A stretch of DNA of 64,000 bases from Lachnospiraceae bacterium (GCA_910575565.1 CAJTFL010000009.1:63197-127196), one strand, 5' to 3'. Numbered from the stretch's first letter, positions 35,009 through 44,837 are shown. Notes: a model not told the origin generated them from the letters alone. A program made the numbers and translations.

Positions 35009-37843
35009 ATGGGAAAACTGGTATTGATTGATGGGCACAGTATCTTAAACCGCGCTTTTTATGGGGTTCCGGATTTGACCAATTCGGAAGGCCTCCATAC
35101 GAACGCGGTTTATGGTTTCTTAAATATTATGTTTAAGATTTTGGACGGGGAGAAGCCAGATTACCTGGCGGTTGCCTTTGACTTAAAGGAACCTACTTTC
35201 CGCCATAAGATGTATCCGGAATATAAAGGGACCAGGAAGCCCATGCCCCAGGAGCTGGCACAGCAAGTGCCCCTCATCCAGGAAGTGCTGGCGGCTATGG
35301 GGGTTACGATCCTGACTAAGCCGGGGTACGAAGCGGACGATATCCTGGGAACGGCGGCAAAGAGGGCGCAGAAGGAGGATATCCAGGTTTCCGTGATCTC
35401 CGGCGACCGGGATCTTTTGCAGCTTGCGGATGAAAAGATTAAGATCCGCATCCCCAAAACCAGCCGGGGCAATACGGAGATTTACGACTATTATCCGGAG
35501 GACGTGAAGAAGCAGTATCAGGTATGGCCGGAGGAATTTATTGACGTGAAGGCACTGATGGGGGATCCTTCTGATAATATCCCCGGCGTTCCTTCCATCG
35601 GGGAGAAGACGGCCACGGCCATTATCGCGGCCTACGGGAGCATTGAAAATGCCCATGCCCATCTGGAAGAAATCAAGCCGCCCAGGGCGAAAAAAGCCTT
35701 GGAAGAGCATTACGACATGGCAGAGTTAAGCAAGGTTCTGGCCAGGATCTGCATTGACTGCGACATTGAATTTTCCTGCCAGGATGCAAAGCTTGGGAAT
35801 CTTTATACGCCCCAGGCGTACCAGCTGATGAAGCGGATGGAATTTAAGTCCCTCCTTTCCCGTTTCCAGGAAAAGCCCCGGGAAGCCGGAGCCATGGAAG
35901 AGCATTTCCGGCTGCTGGAGGGGAAAAAGGCGGCTAAGGAGTGGTTTAAGAACGCCCAGTCCTGGGCGAAAAATAAAGGCGTCTTCGGGATCTGGCTGAT
36001 TAAGGGGGAAGGGCCGGAGGAGATTAAGGAAGCGGAGCAGCTTTCCCTTCAGTTTGGCACGGACGGCGGCGTGACCGTGCCCCAGGAGAAGGGACAGGAG
36101 AAAAAGGAGCGGGAGAGGGCAGCGGCGGCGGTAATCTCCGCAAGGTATTTCGGAAAGGCAGGGGATGATCCCAGTACCGGGGAAGAAGAAAATCCCTTCC
36201 GGGAGGAAACGGCCTGCATTAAGGCTGGCGGGGAGATTTCCCAGGAATGGCTTCTGGATCAGCTTAAGCTCCTTGTCCGGGAGGCAGAGCCGGGAAATCT
36301 TTGGACGCTGGATTTGAAAGGAAGCCTGCCCTTTTTTGGCCTGGATGGGCAGGAAGGGGAAGAAGAGAGGGAAGGCGTGGGGATTTATGACGGAGGCGTT
36401 GCCGCCTATCTGTTAAATCCCTTAAAGGACAGCTATGGGTATGACGATCTGGCCAGGGATTACTTGGGTCTGGACCTTCCTTCCCAAAAGGATCTGCTGG
36501 GCAAGGAGCCGGTTGGCAAAGCCTTGGAGGCAGGAGAGGAAAAGGCTTTCCTGTGCGGATGCTATATGGCCTGCGTGATGCAGCGTGCAGCCGGAATCCT
36601 TAAGGAAAAGCTTGAGGAAACCGGGATGTGGCAGCTGTACCGGGAGATTGAAATGCCGTTGATCTACAGCCTGTACCGCATGGAGCAGGCGGGGGTGAAG
36701 GTAAAAAAGACAGCCTTAAAGGAATACGGCGATAAATTAAAGGTGAAGATTTCGGAGCTGGAAAAGGAGATTTACGAAGGCTGCGGCGAAACCTTTAACA
36801 TCAATTCCCCTAAGCAGCTTGGGGAGATCTTATTTGAAAAAATGCAGCTAAAAGGCGGGAAGAAGACGAAAACCGGCTATTCCACGGCGGCCGACGTGCT
36901 GGAAAAGCTGGCGCCGGAGGTTCCGGTAGTGCAGAAGATCCTGGATTACCGGCAGCTTGCGAAGTTAAATTCCACTTACGCAAAGGGGCTGGCCGCCTAT
37001 ATCGGCCCGGATGAGCGGATACACGGCACATTTAACCAGACCATTACGGCCACGGGGCGGATCAGCAGCACGGAGCCGAATTTGCAGAATATCCCGGTGC
37101 GGATGGAGCTGGGCAGGGAGATCCGGAAGGTATTCGTGCCGGAGGAGGGATATGTGTTCGTGGACGCGGACTATTCCCAGATTGAGCTTCGGATCTTAGC
37201 TTCCCTGTCTGGGGACAAGCGGCTGATCGAGGCTTACGGCTCGGCCCAGGATATCCATGCCATTACGGCTTCCCAGGTGTTCCATGTGCCTTTAGAGCAG
37301 GTGACTCCCTTGCAGCGGCGGAATGCCAAGGCAGTTAATTTCGGCATTGTCTACGGCATCAGCGCCTTTGGCTTGGGGGAGGGCTTAAGCGTGTCCCGGA
37401 AGGAGGCTCAGGATTACATTAACCAGTATTTTGAGACGTATCCGGGGGTAAAGGAATATTTGGATCGGCTGGTGGCGGAAGGGAAGGAAAAGGGTTATGT
37501 GTGCACGCTGTACGGCAGGCGGCGGCCTATCCCGGAGTTAAAATCGGCGAACTTCATGCAGCGTTCCTTCGGGGAGCGGGTAGCCATGAATTCTCCGATC
37601 CAGGGGACAGCTGCGGATATTATGAAGATTGCCATGATCAGCGTGGATCGGGAACTAAGGAAACGGGAATTAAAGTCCCGGATCGTCCTTCAGATCCATG
37701 ACGAATTGCTGATTGAAACCTGGAAGGAAGAAATTCCCCAGGTAAAGGAGATTTTGGAAGAGAAGATGAAGCAGGCCGCAGAGCTTAAGGTTTCCCTGGA
37801 AGTGGAAGCCAAGGAGGGGGATTCCTGGTTTGCGGCAAAATAG
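35009..37843 (+). CDS. polA: DNA polymerase I
   Basis: A 944-residue family A polymerase for repair and Okazaki-fragment processing. The N-terminal 5' nuclease domain is intact (LVLIDGHSILNRAFYGV, GYEADDILGT, VISGDRDLLQL, DNIPGVPSIGEKTA). The middle 3'-5' exonuclease-like region (about 300-520) is present as a fold but lacks the usual DxE acidic triad (LWTLDLKG in its place), so proofreading is probably lost, as in many Firmicutes. Polymerase motifs are complete: A (DADYSQIELRILA), B (RRNAKAVNFGIVYG), C (QIHDELLIE). GAAAGGA precedes ATG 35009. The following genes (37886-40071) are closely spaced and probably co-transcribed. Confidence 0.97.
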   Translation: MGKLVLIDGHSILNRAFYGVPDLTNSEGLHTNAVYGFLNIMFKILDGEKPDYLAVAFDLKEPTFRHKMYPEYKGTRKPMPQELAQQVPLIQEVLAAMGVTILTKPGYEADDILGTAAKRAQKEDIQVSVISGDRDLLQLADEKIKIRIPKTSRGNTEIYDYYPEDVKKQYQVWPEEFIDVKALMGDPSDNIPGVPSIGEKTATAIIAAYGSIENAHAHLEEIKPPRAKKALEEHYDMAELSKVLARICIDCDIEFSCQDAKLGNLYTPQAYQLMKRMEFKSLLSRFQEKPREAGAMEEHFRLLEGKKAAKEWFKNAQSWAKNKGVFGIWLIKGEGPEEIKEAEQLSLQFGTDGGVTVPQEKGQEKKERERAAAAVISARYFGKAGDDPSTGEEENPFREETACIKAGGEISQEWLLDQLKLLVREAEPGNLWTLDLKGSLPFFGLDGQEGEEEREGVGIYDGGVAAYLLNPLKDSYGYDDLARDYLGLDLPSQKDLLGKEPVGKALEAGEEKAFLCGCYMACVMQRAAGILKEKLEETGMWQLYREIEMPLIYSLYRMEQAGVKVKKTALKEYGDKLKVKISELEKEIYEGCGETFNINSPKQLGEILFEKMQLKGGKKTKTGYSTAADVLEKLAPEVPVVQKILDYRQLAKLNSTYAKGLAAYIGPDERIHGTFNQTITATGRISSTEPNLQNIPVRMELGREIRKVFVPEEGYVFVDADYSQIELRILASLSGDKRLIEAYGSAQDIHAITASQVFHVPLEQVTPLQRRNAKAVNFGIVYGISAFGLGEGLSVSRKEAQDYINQYFETYPGVKEYLDRLVAEGKEKGYVCTLYGRRRPIPELKSANFMQRSFGERVAMNSPIQGTAADIMKIAMISVDRELRKRELKSRIVLQIHDELLIETWKEEIPQVKEILEEKMKQAAELKVSLEVEAKEGDSWFAAK

Positions 37844-37885
37844 CCGCAAGATGAATGATTGTCTTGTAGGAAAGGCAGGGAAAGG

Positions 37886-38161
37886 ATGCTGGAGCGGGAA
37901 GGCTTTATGCCCATAAATTACCTGAAAAAAGAAAGCTACACCGGCAGCTACCGGGGAATGCGCTTTAAGATGATGAAGGCGAAGGCGGGGGAAGGTGAGG
38001 AGGAGCGGGAAGTCCTGCGCACCTGCCATTGGCCGGAGCCTTACAGCTTTGACGCCACGGATGACCGCCTTAAGGCCTGGAAGGATACCTCCTTTGACGA
38101 GGAAGGGATTCAGGCGGCCATTGGCTGGCTTAACCAGGCGTATAAGGAGCATTACCGGTAA
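37886..38161 (+). CDS. Conserved small protein of unknown function
   Basis: A 91-residue soluble protein with no recognised domain. Its sequence is that of a folded protein rather than a shadow frame: NYLKKESYTGSYRGMRFKMM, HWPEPYSFDATDD and GIQAAIGWLNQAYKEHY. I have a weak impression of similar small proteins beside polA or coaE in Lachnospiraceae, but cannot confirm it. The start may be ATG 37886 or ATG 37907, which follows GGGAAGG. It lies between polA and the glycosylase-kinase fusion, 21 nt from the latter. Confidence 0.65.
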   Translation: MLEREGFMPINYLKKESYTGSYRGMRFKMMKAKAGEGEEEREVLRTCHWPEPYSFDATDDRLKAWKDTSFDEEGIQAAIGWLNQAYKEHYR

Positions 38162-38182
38162 ACGCGGATCAGGAGGGAAAGG

Positions 38183-39256
38183 ATGCGGTTAGGAGAGGAA
38201 TTTTTTCACCGGGACTGCCTTGTGGCGGCTCCGGAGCTGGTGGGAAAGGTTTTGGTGCGTTCTTTCGGGGATGGGAGGCAGGAGAGGCTTAGGATCCTGG
38301 AGACGGAGGCTTACCGGGGAGAGGAGGACACCGCCTGCCACGCCCACAAGGGGAGGACAAAGCGGACGGAGGTTCTGTACCGGGAGCACGGGAGGATTTA
38401 CGTTTATCTTTGCTACGGGATCCACTGGCTGTTAAATTTCGTTACCGGGGATAAGGATCTGCCCCAGGCCGTGCTGATCAGGGCCTGCGTGGACGCGGAG
38501 GGGCCGGGGAAGCTGACGAAGCGCCTAAAGGTGGACGGTTCCTTTAACGACACTTCAGTTTATACCCAGGACAGGCTTTGGGTGGAGGACGACGGAAAAC
38601 GGTATCCCTTAGCTTGTGCCCCCAGGGTGGGGATCGGCTACGCCAGCCAGGAAGACCAGGATAAGCTTTGGCGGTTTAAGATGGTTCGCCGGATTGGGCT
38701 GACCGGAGGAGTGGGAGCGGGGAAAAGCCAGGTGTTAAGCTGGCTTAAGGAAAATGGGAAGGCTAAGGTTATCCGCACCGACGATGTGGCCAAGGCGCTT
38801 ATGGAGCCGGGGGAGGAAGGATACCGCCAGGTGGTGAAGGCCTTGGGGGATTCTATTTTGGCGGAGGATAAGCGGATCGACCGCCCGGCTTTGGCTTCCT
38901 TGATTTTCGGGGATAAGAAGGCCAGGGATAAGGTGGACGGAATCATCCATCCCCTGGTATGGAAGAGGATAAGGAAAGCCCTTGAGGAAGCAGGGGAGGA
39001 TATGGTGGTGGTGGAATCCGCCATATTTAGCAGCGAGGCATTCACGTGGCTGGACGAGCTTTGGTATGTGGACGCCCCGGAAGCTGTCCGGAAGGAACGC
39101 CTGATGGAAAGCCGGGGATACAGCGGCAAGCGATGCCAGGCGATGATGGACAGCCAGCCAGGCTTAGGGGATTACCGGCAAAAAGCCAGCCGGGTAATCC
39201 ATAACGGCGGCAGCTGGGCGGATACAAAAAGGCAGCTCCAGGGCTTTTTATCATAA
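38183..39256 (+). CDS. 3-methyladenine DNA glycosylase fused to dephospho-CoA kinase
   Basis: One uninterrupted frame joins two unrelated enzymes. Residues 1-166 are an AAG/MPG-type DNA-3-methyladenine glycosylase (FFHRDCLVAAPELVGKVLV, ILETEAYRGEEDTACHA, IYVYLCYGIHWLLNFV, ending KLWRFK). Residues 167-357 are a complete dephospho-CoA kinase, CoaE: P-loop RIGLTGGVGAGKS, RTDDVAKALM, IHPLVWKRI, and VVESAIFSSE, where CoaE usually has PLLFE. CoaE catalyses the last step of CoA synthesis. The junction is exactly where the first protein would normally end and the second start (Met167, ATG 38681). No good Shine-Dalgarno precedes that ATG. AGGAGGGAAAGG precedes the start at 38183. It may be a true bifunctional protein or a lost stop codon. 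Confidence 0.85.
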   Translation: MRLGEEFFHRDCLVAAPELVGKVLVRSFGDGRQERLRILETEAYRGEEDTACHAHKGRTKRTEVLYREHGRIYVYLCYGIHWLLNFVTGDKDLPQAVLIRACVDAEGPGKLTKRLKVDGSFNDTSVYTQDRLWVEDDGKRYPLACAPRVGIGYASQEDQDKLWRFKMVRRIGLTGGVGAGKSQVLSWLKENGKAKVIRTDDVAKALMEPGEEGYRQVVKALGDSILAEDKRIDRPALASLIFGDKKARDKVDGIIHPLVWKRIRKALEEAGEDMVVVESAIFSSEAFTWLDELWYVDAPEAVRKERLMESRGYSGKRCQAMMDSQPGLGDYRQKASRVIHNGGSWADTKRQLQGFLS

Positions 39257-39273
39257 AATAATGGCAGGAAAAG

Positions 39274-40071
39274 ATGAGATTAGTAAGCATAGCAAGCGGA
39301 AGCAGCGGAAACTGCATTTACATAGGGACGGAAAAAACCCATATCCTGATAGATGCCGGGATCAGCAATAAGCGGATCCAGCAGGGGCTTTGGGATATTG
39401 GGGTGAAGGGGGAAGAGCTTTGTGGGGTGTTTGTCACCCACGAACATTCCGATCATATTAAGGGACTGGGGGTTTTGGCAAAAAAATACCAGATTCCCAT
39501 TTTTGGAACCAGGGAAACCTTAGAGGAGGTAAGGAAAAAGGCCGCTTTGGAAAGCTATCCGGAGGAATTGCTGATCCCGGTGCTCCCGGACGTGGATGTT
39601 TTGGTGGGGGATCTGCGGGTAAAGCCTTTCCGGATTGATCATGACGCGGCTAACCCGGTGGCCTACCGGGTGCAGTGCGGGCAAAAGTCCGTGGCCGTGG
39701 CTACCGATATGGGGCATTACGATCAGTATATTATCGATCACCTCCAGGGGCTTGACGCGGTGCTTTTGGAATCCAACCATGATGTGCGGATGCTGGAGAC
39801 AGGCCCTTATCCCTACTACTTAAAGCGGAGGATCTTAGGGGAGCACGGCCATTTGTCCAATGAAACCTGCGGCAGGCTCTTAACCCATATCCTCCATGAC
39901 CGGCTGAAGTATATTCTCCTTGGGCATTTAAGCAAGGAGAATAATTATGAGGAGCTGGCCTATGAGACGGTTCGGCTGGAGATCTCCCAGGGGGAAACGC
40001 CGTATGAAGCCGGGGATTTTTCCATCTTTGTAGCCAGCCGCGACCGGATGTCGGAGATCTTAACCATATAG
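39274..40071 (+). CDS. MBL-fold metallohydrolase, YycJ/WalJ type
   Basis: A 265-residue metallo-beta-lactamase-fold enzyme. The opening RLVSIASGSSGNCIYIG is characteristic of YycJ-type proteins. The metal site HEHSDHIKGL and later ATDMGHYD, LESNHDV and LGHLSKENN provide the conserved His and Asp ligands. YycJ proteins are putative exonucleases linked to DNA repair and to the WalKR locus in bacilli; here no walKR is adjacent. It follows the coaE-containing fusion by 17 bases, so repair-related genes (polA, glycosylase, YycJ) cluster. Confidence 0.87.
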   Translation: MRLVSIASGSSGNCIYIGTEKTHILIDAGISNKRIQQGLWDIGVKGEELCGVFVTHEHSDHIKGLGVLAKKYQIPIFGTRETLEEVRKKAALESYPEELLIPVLPDVDVLVGDLRVKPFRIDHDAANPVAYRVQCGQKSVAVATDMGHYDQYIIDHLQGLDAVLLESNHDVRMLETGPYPYYLKRRILGEHGHLSNETCGRLLTHILHDRLKYILLGHLSKENNYEELAYETVRLEISQGETPYEAGDFSIFVASRDRMSEILTI

Positions 40072-40120
40072 TTCCATATAGTTTGTTGTGCGGCAAAGGG
40101 CGCACAGGACGGAGGAGAAG

Positions 40121-40393
40121 ATGAACAAGATTATTATTACCGTAGTGGGCAAGGACACTGTGGGGATTATCGCAAGGGTATGTACGTACCTGGCGGAAAA
40201 CGGGATCAATATCCTGGACATTTCCCAGACCATTGTCCAGGATTACTTTAACATGATGATGATTGCCGACATGGCAAATGCGAAGACGACGTTCGAGGAG
40301 ATTGCAGGGGCCTTTGATGAGATCGGGAAGGAAATCGGCGTGATGATCAAGTGCCAGAGAGAGGAAATTTTTACCAGTATGCACCGCATCTGA
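40121..40393 (+). CDS. ACT domain protein (UPF0237)
   Basis: A 90-residue stand-alone ACT domain (NKIIITVVGKDTVGIIARVC, then ISQTIVQDYFNMMMI) expected to bind an amino acid or similar ligand as a regulator. GGAGGAG precedes the ATG. It lies 38 bases before the UPF0210 gene, a pairing common in Firmicutes, which suggests the two work together. The ligand is not known. Confidence 0.9.
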   Translation: MNKIIITVVGKDTVGIIARVCTYLAENGINILDISQTIVQDYFNMMMIADMANAKTTFEEIAGAFDEIGKEIGVMIKCQREEIFTSMHRI

Positions 40394-40431
40394 AGCGCGC
40401 GTGCTGAAAAGGAGAAAAGGCAGGGAAGATC

Positions 40432-41796
40432 ATGATTAATATCTACGAAGTGAATGAAACCAACAATATGATCTGGCACGAAAACCTGGATGTGCGGACC
40501 ATTACCATGGGAATCAGTCTCCTTGGCTGCGCTGATTCTGATTTAAACGCAGTGAATGAGAAGATTTACCAGACCATAACCGCCAGGGCTAAGGACTTGG
40601 TATCCACGGGACAGGCCATTGAGCGGGATTTTGGGATCCCTATTGTGAATAAGCGGATTTCCGTCACCCCCATAGCCCTGGTGGGCGCTTCCTGCTGCAA
40701 AACGCCAAATGACTTTGTATCCATAGCCAAGACCCTTGACCGGGCGGCCAAGGAGGTAGGGGTTAATTTTATCGGCGGGTATTCGGCCCTGGTAAGCAAG
40801 GGCATGACCAGGGCGGATGAGCTTTTGATCCGTTCCATCCCAAAAGCGTTAGCGGCCACGGAGCGGGTGTGCAGCTCGGTTAATGTAGGATCCACCAAGG
40901 CGGGGCTTAACATGGATGCCGTTTACCTGATGGGGCAGATTGTCCGGGAGACGGCCATGGAAACGAAGGAGAGGGACTCCCTAGGCTGTGCCAAGCTGGT
41001 GGTTTTCTGCAACGCGCCGGACGACAATCCTTTTATGGCCGGGGCGTTCCATGGGGTAACGGAGGCGGATGCCATCATTAACGTGGGGGTAAGCGGCCCC
41101 GGGGTGGTGAAGGTGGCGCTGGAAAAAGCCAGGGGGCAGAATTTCGAGGTGCTCTGCGAGACGATTAAGAAAACGGCCTTTAAGATTACCCGGGTGGGCC
41201 AGCTGGTGGCCCAGGAGGCGTCCAGGCGTCTTGGGGTTCCCTTCGGCATTATCGATCTGTCCCTTGCCCCGACTCCGGCGGTGGGGGACAGCGTGGCGGA
41301 GATCCTGCAGGAGATTGGCTTAGAGCGGGTGGGGGCTCCGGGGACTACGGCGGCCCTTGCCATGCTTAATGACCAGGTAAAGAAGGGCGGGGTGATGGCT
41401 TCCTCCTATGTAGGCGGCTTAAGCGGCGCCTTTATCCCAGTCAGCGAGGATCAGGGCATGATTGACGCGGTAAATGCCGGGGCGCTGACGTTAGAAAAGC
41501 TGGAGGCCATGACCTGTGTCTGCTCCGTGGGCCTGGATATGATTGCCATACCGGGGGATACCACGGCGGCGACCATAGCCGGGATTATCGCTGACGAAGC
41601 GGCGATCGGGATGGTGAACCAGAAGACCACGGCTGTCCGCCTGATTCCGGTGATTGGAAAAGGGGTGGGGGAAGTGGTGGAATTCGGCGGCCTTTTAGGC
41701 TATGCCCCGGTTATGCCGGTAAACGCCTTTTCCTGTGAAGGTTTTGTTGCCAGGGGAGGGCGGATTCCTGCCCCCATCCACAGCTTTAAGAATTAG
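40432..41796 (+). CDS. UPF0210/PFL-family (DUF711) protein
   Basis: A 454-residue member of UPF0210, a family distantly related to pyruvate formate-lyase-like folds but without a shown reaction. Recognisable stretches are [45 protein letters not shown] [15 protein letters not shown] and [19 protein letters not shown]. It follows the ACT-domain gene closely, which may sense its substrate or product. Length is typical and both ends are intact. Confidence 0.88.
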   Translation: MINIYEVNETNNMIWHENLDVRTITMGISLLGCADSDLNAVNEKIYQTITARAKDLVSTGQAIERDFGIPIVNKRISVTPIALVGASCCKTPNDFVSIAKTLDRAAKEVGVNFIGGYSALVSKGMTRADELLIRSIPKALAATERVCSSVNVGSTKAGLNMDAVYLMGQIVRETAMETKERDSLGCAKLVVFCNAPDDNPFMAGAFHGVTEADAIINVGVSGPGVVKVALEKARGQNFEVLCETIKKTAFKITRVGQLVAQEASRRLGVPFGIIDLSLAPTPAVGDSVAEILQEIGLERVGAPGTTAALAMLNDQVKKGGVMASSYVGGLSGAFIPVSEDQGMIDAVNAGALTLEKLEAMTCVCSVGLDMIAIPGDTTAATIAGIIADEAAIGMVNQKTTAVRLIPVIGKGVGEVVEFGGLLGYAPVMPVNAFSCEGFVARGGRIPAPIHSFKN

Positions 41797-41810
41797 CGGG
41801 AGGGCGGGCC

Positions 41811-42446
41811 ATGAGGTTATATTTGATCCGCCACGGGCGGCAGAACAGCAAGCTGTGCAATGTGGACGTGGATATTTCGGAGGCAGGCTATAACCAGTCG
41901 ATTCTGCTGGGGCAGAGGCTTGTGGGGGATGGAATCCAGGTGGTGTATTCCAGCGGCTTAAAGCGGGCGATCCAGACGGCCCAGACGGCCAATTTTTATT
42001 GGAACGTGGAGCATTATATGTATCCGGAGCTGCGGGAAATCTCCTACGGCGACATGGAAGGCCTGGGGGATGATGAGATTGCCAGGCAGTTTGCCGATTT
42101 TTTCGTGGAGCAGAATAAGATGGAGTATGATATCCCTTTCCCTAAAGGAGAGTGCGCCGGGGATGTGATCCGCCGCGTTCTCCCAGTTTTCCGCCAGATT
42201 GTGGAAAGCCATTACGACAAGGTGGCTATCGTTACCCATGGCGGGGTGATCCGCTGCATGGTGGCTCATGTGCTGGGGATGGATTTGGTGAAATGGAGGA
42301 CTTTAGGCTCTCATCTGGAAAACAGCAGCATCACGGAGCTGGAATGGCATCCGGATCGCCAGAGGTTTACCTTGGAGCGGTTTAATGATTATGCCCATTT
42401 GACGGCTTATCCTGAGCTTATGCGCAGCTCCTGGCTGGAGCGCTGA
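41811..42446 (+). CDS. Histidine phosphatase family protein
   Basis: A 211-residue phosphoglycerate-mutase-like phosphatase. The catalytic motif LYLIRHGRQNS holds the phospho-accepting His. SSGLKRAIQTAQ supplies the second Arg, and IVTHGGVIRCMV the second His. It starts 14 bases after the UPF0210 gene and belongs to the same transcript. Its substrate cannot be told from sequence; small-molecule phosphate esters are typical for the family. Confidence 0.9.
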   Translation: MRLYLIRHGRQNSKLCNVDVDISEAGYNQSILLGQRLVGDGIQVVYSSGLKRAIQTAQTANFYWNVEHYMYPELREISYGDMEGLGDDEIARQFADFFVEQNKMEYDIPFPKGECAGDVIRRVLPVFRQIVESHYDKVAIVTHGGVIRCMVAHVLGMDLVKWRTLGSHLENSSITELEWHPDRQRFTLERFNDYAHLTAYPELMRSSWLER

Positions 42447-42570
42447 CGTAAGGGTTTTGGCCGGAGAGCTGGCTTGCGTGCGTCTTCTGGCCAAAATGTT
42501 GGCTTGTTTTGGCATAGGGCCATGGTGCGCTGTGACTGTCTGCCAGAAAATGCTTTAGTGAGGGAGGCTT

Positions 42571-43779
42571 ATGGAGGAAAAGGATCGGCAGAGCTTAAAG
42601 GAGCTTTGGGCTTTGTTTTTGGACGACGGGCTTAACCAGATAATTTTCAGCAGCCCGGTTAATTCATCCGGCTTAACAAAGGCCAGGGTGCGCCCCTTGT
42701 ATTTAAAAGGCAGCTTAGTATTCCAGCTGGAGGAATTTACAGAGCGCCAGGCGTTCCACAAAAATTTATCCAGGGAAGAGGGAGCCGCTTTATTTACTGC
42801 CCTTTTGGAACAGGATTTTTGCCGGTGCGAGCTTTGGTCAGAGAAGGGCTGGGGACAGGCGCTGGTCAGCAAAAAGGGGAAGGTTACTGTTAAGACGAAG
42901 ATGGGCGGGAAGGAAAATGCCGCTCGGGAGGCAGCAAAAGATTTGGCCGGGCAGTGGAAGGAAGGCCTTAAACGGCAGGAGCGCCTTTCCCATAACCGAA
43001 AGAAAGCATATGTTTTGGAGGAAGGCCGCCCGGTTCCCTTCCTGGTGGATCTGGGCGTGATGACCGGGGAGGGGAAGATTGTCAGCTCCCGGTACGATAA
43101 ATTCCGCCAGATTAACCGGTTCCTGGAATTTATCCAGGATATCCTGCCCCAGCTTTCCAAGGATAAGGAGAACACCATCATTGATTTCGGGTGCGGCAAG
43201 TCTTACTTAACCTTTGCCATGTACCATTATCTCCATATCCTGAAGGGATATCCGGTTAAGATCATCGGACTGGATTTAAAGGAAGAGGTGATCAGCCGCT
43301 GCAATGCCTTAAAGGAAAAATACGGATTTTCCCATTTAACCTTTTGCCACGGGGATATCGCTTCCTATGGGGGCGTTTCCCAGGTGGATATGGTTGTCAC
43401 CCTTCACGCCTGCGACACGGCCACGGATTACGCCTTAGCCAAGGCGGTGGGCTGGGGGGCGAAGGTTATCCTTTCCGTGCCCTGCTGCCAGCATGAGTGG
43501 AACGGGCAGATGGAAAACCGGCTAATGGAGCCGATTTTAAAGTACGGCCTGTTAAAAGAACGCCTTGCCGCCCTGTATACCGATGGGATCCGGGCGGAGC
43601 TTTTAGAACATATGGGCTACCGCGCCCAGGTGCTGGAATTTATCGATATGGAGCATACGCCGAAAAATATCCTGATCCGCGCCGTAAAGCAGGGAAAGCC
43701 CAGGGAAAACTGGGAAGAGATCCGGGCGATTTTGGATTTTTGGAACGTGGAGCCTGCTTTGGCGAAATTATTGCTATAA
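42571..43779 (+). CDS. SAM-dependent methyltransferase (Methyltransf_32 type)
   Basis: A 402-residue protein. The C-terminal half has a class I SAM fold: IIDFGCGKSYLTFAMYHYL (motif I), KIIGLDLKEEVI (motif II) and VVTLHACDTATDYAL, followed by SVPCCQHEW, a cysteine pair typical of the Methyltransf_32 group. The N-terminal half (1-180) is a conserved but unnamed domain with FHKNLSREEG. Relatives are annotated as possible RNA methyltransferases; the target is not known. GGGAGG precedes the ATG. About 125 bases separate it from the phosphatase gene, with no clear regulatory element. Confidence 0.82.
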   Translation: MEEKDRQSLKELWALFLDDGLNQIIFSSPVNSSGLTKARVRPLYLKGSLVFQLEEFTERQAFHKNLSREEGAALFTALLEQDFCRCELWSEKGWGQALVSKKGKVTVKTKMGGKENAAREAAKDLAGQWKEGLKRQERLSHNRKKAYVLEEGRPVPFLVDLGVMTGEGKIVSSRYDKFRQINRFLEFIQDILPQLSKDKENTIIDFGCGKSYLTFAMYHYLHILKGYPVKIIGLDLKEEVISRCNALKEKYGFSHLTFCHGDIASYGGVSQVDMVVTLHACDTATDYALAKAVGWGAKVILSVPCCQHEWNGQMENRLMEPILKYGLLKERLAALYTDGIRAELLEHMGYRAQVLEFIDMEHTPKNILIRAVKQGKPRENWEEIRAILDFWNVEPALAKLLL

Positions 43780-43866
43780 AAGTTCAGCCAGCGGTGAATT
43801 TTCATCTGCGAATATTAAAAAATCCTAAAATTTAGATTCTTTTTCTGAAGATGGGAGGGTTCCGGA

Positions 43867-43895
43867 TTGATTTTCCGGCGGATTCGTAGTATAAT
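43867..43895 (+). promoter_or_regulatory. Promoter of the Bax inhibitor-1 gene
   Basis: TTGATT (43867-43872), a 17-bp spacer and a perfect TATAAT (43890-43895). The start codon at 43975 leaves a leader of about 70 nt. Confidence 0.75.
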
Positions 43896-43974
43896 GCATC
43901 TTATCCGGGGCTGGTTTTGCCGGTTTTCGGCGAAGCAAGGTTTCCCAATATATTTTAGAGAAAGAAGGATGTTT

Positions 43975-44700
43975 ATGAACGAAGATTGGATGAATCAGGC
44001 GTATCCTCAGGATCAGGGGCAAAGCGCAAGCCTTCCAGCCTTAAGCTTAGGCCAGTACACTTCCCGAACCTTTGGCTGGATGTTTGCCGGTTTGCTGACC
44101 ACTTTCCTGGTGGCGGTCTCAGGCTATGTAAGCGGATGGATCTTTATGGTGCTGTCCATTCCTTACTGGCATTACCTTCTGCTGGCGGCGGAGCTGGGGA
44201 CGGTGATTTTCTTAAGCGCCAGGGTGCAGAAGCTTAGCGTAGGTGTCGCCAGGGCGCTGTTCTTTTTGTATGCGGCGCTGAACGGAGTAGTATTTTCCGC
44301 CTATTTCCTGCTTTTTGATCTGTCCTCCATGATCCTGGTATTTGGGGCTACGGCGCTGTTTTTTGGGATTATGGCCTTGTTAGGGTACGTATTAAAGCTG
44401 GATTTCAGCAAGATCCGCCCATTTATGTTCGGCGGCCTGCTGTTTTTGGCAGCTTTCTGGCTTCTGTCCATGTTTATTAACTTAAGCCAGTTTGAGCTGA
44501 TCGTGTGTGCTATCGGCATTTTCCTCTTCTTAGGATATACGGCTTACGATACCCATAAGATCAAAGAATCCTATGAGGTATTCAGCCAGGATGACACCAT
44601 GCTTGCCAAGGCGTCGATCTTCTCTGCTTTGGAGCTGTATTTGGATTTCATTAACCTGTTCGTTTACCTGTTAAGGGTGCTGGGAAGAAGCAAAGATTGA
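43975..44700 (+). CDS. Bax inhibitor-1/YccA family membrane protein
   Basis: A 241-residue protein with seven hydrophobic helices. The N-terminal YTSRTFGWMFAGLLTTFLVA and the C-terminal GYTAYDTHKIKESYE, holding the di-Asp sensor pair of BI-1 proteins, mark the family. Bacterial members are pH-sensitive calcium-leak channels or act in membrane protein quality control. The start at 43975 lies 6 nt after AGAAGG; the longer open frame covers the promoter and is excluded. It is monocistronic and converges on tmcAL. Confidence 0.88.
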   Translation: MNEDWMNQAYPQDQGQSASLPALSLGQYTSRTFGWMFAGLLTTFLVAVSGYVSGWIFMVLSIPYWHYLLLAAELGTVIFLSARVQKLSVGVARALFFLYAALNGVVFSAYFLLFDLSSMILVFGATALFFGIMALLGYVLKLDFSKIRPFMFGGLLFLAAFWLLSMFINLSQFELIVCAIGIFLFLGYTAYDTHKIKESYEVFSQDDTMLAKASIFSALELYLDFINLFVYLLRVLGRSKD

Positions 44701-44800
44701 TGCCCGTTGCCTGCAGTGGGATGGCAGGCTTGGCTGTCCTGGCAGAAAAGATTAGCATTAGCGGTTGAATAGCAGTTACGGCGTAAGCCGGTATTTGGGC

Positions 44801-44837
44801 AGCCGCCCTCCCGTCAGAGGATGACGAGAGGGCGGCT
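44801..44837. other. Long inverted repeat between convergent genes
   Basis: AGCCGCCCTC and GAGGGCGGCT form a perfect 10-bp outer stem with an inner CGTC/GACG helix. It overlaps the last codons of tmcAL on the minus strand. T-runs are lacking on both sides, so terminator function for either gene is uncertain. Confidence 0.6.

Noticed and set aside
40566..41363. Minus-strand frames opposite UPF0210
   Set aside because: They are shadows of a strongly conserved plus-strand gene with third-position GC; no ribosome site or family similarity.
43867..43974. N-terminal extension of the Bax inhibitor-1 gene
   Set aside because: It covers a good promoter and is arginine-rich without family similarity; AGAAGG precedes ATG 43975.
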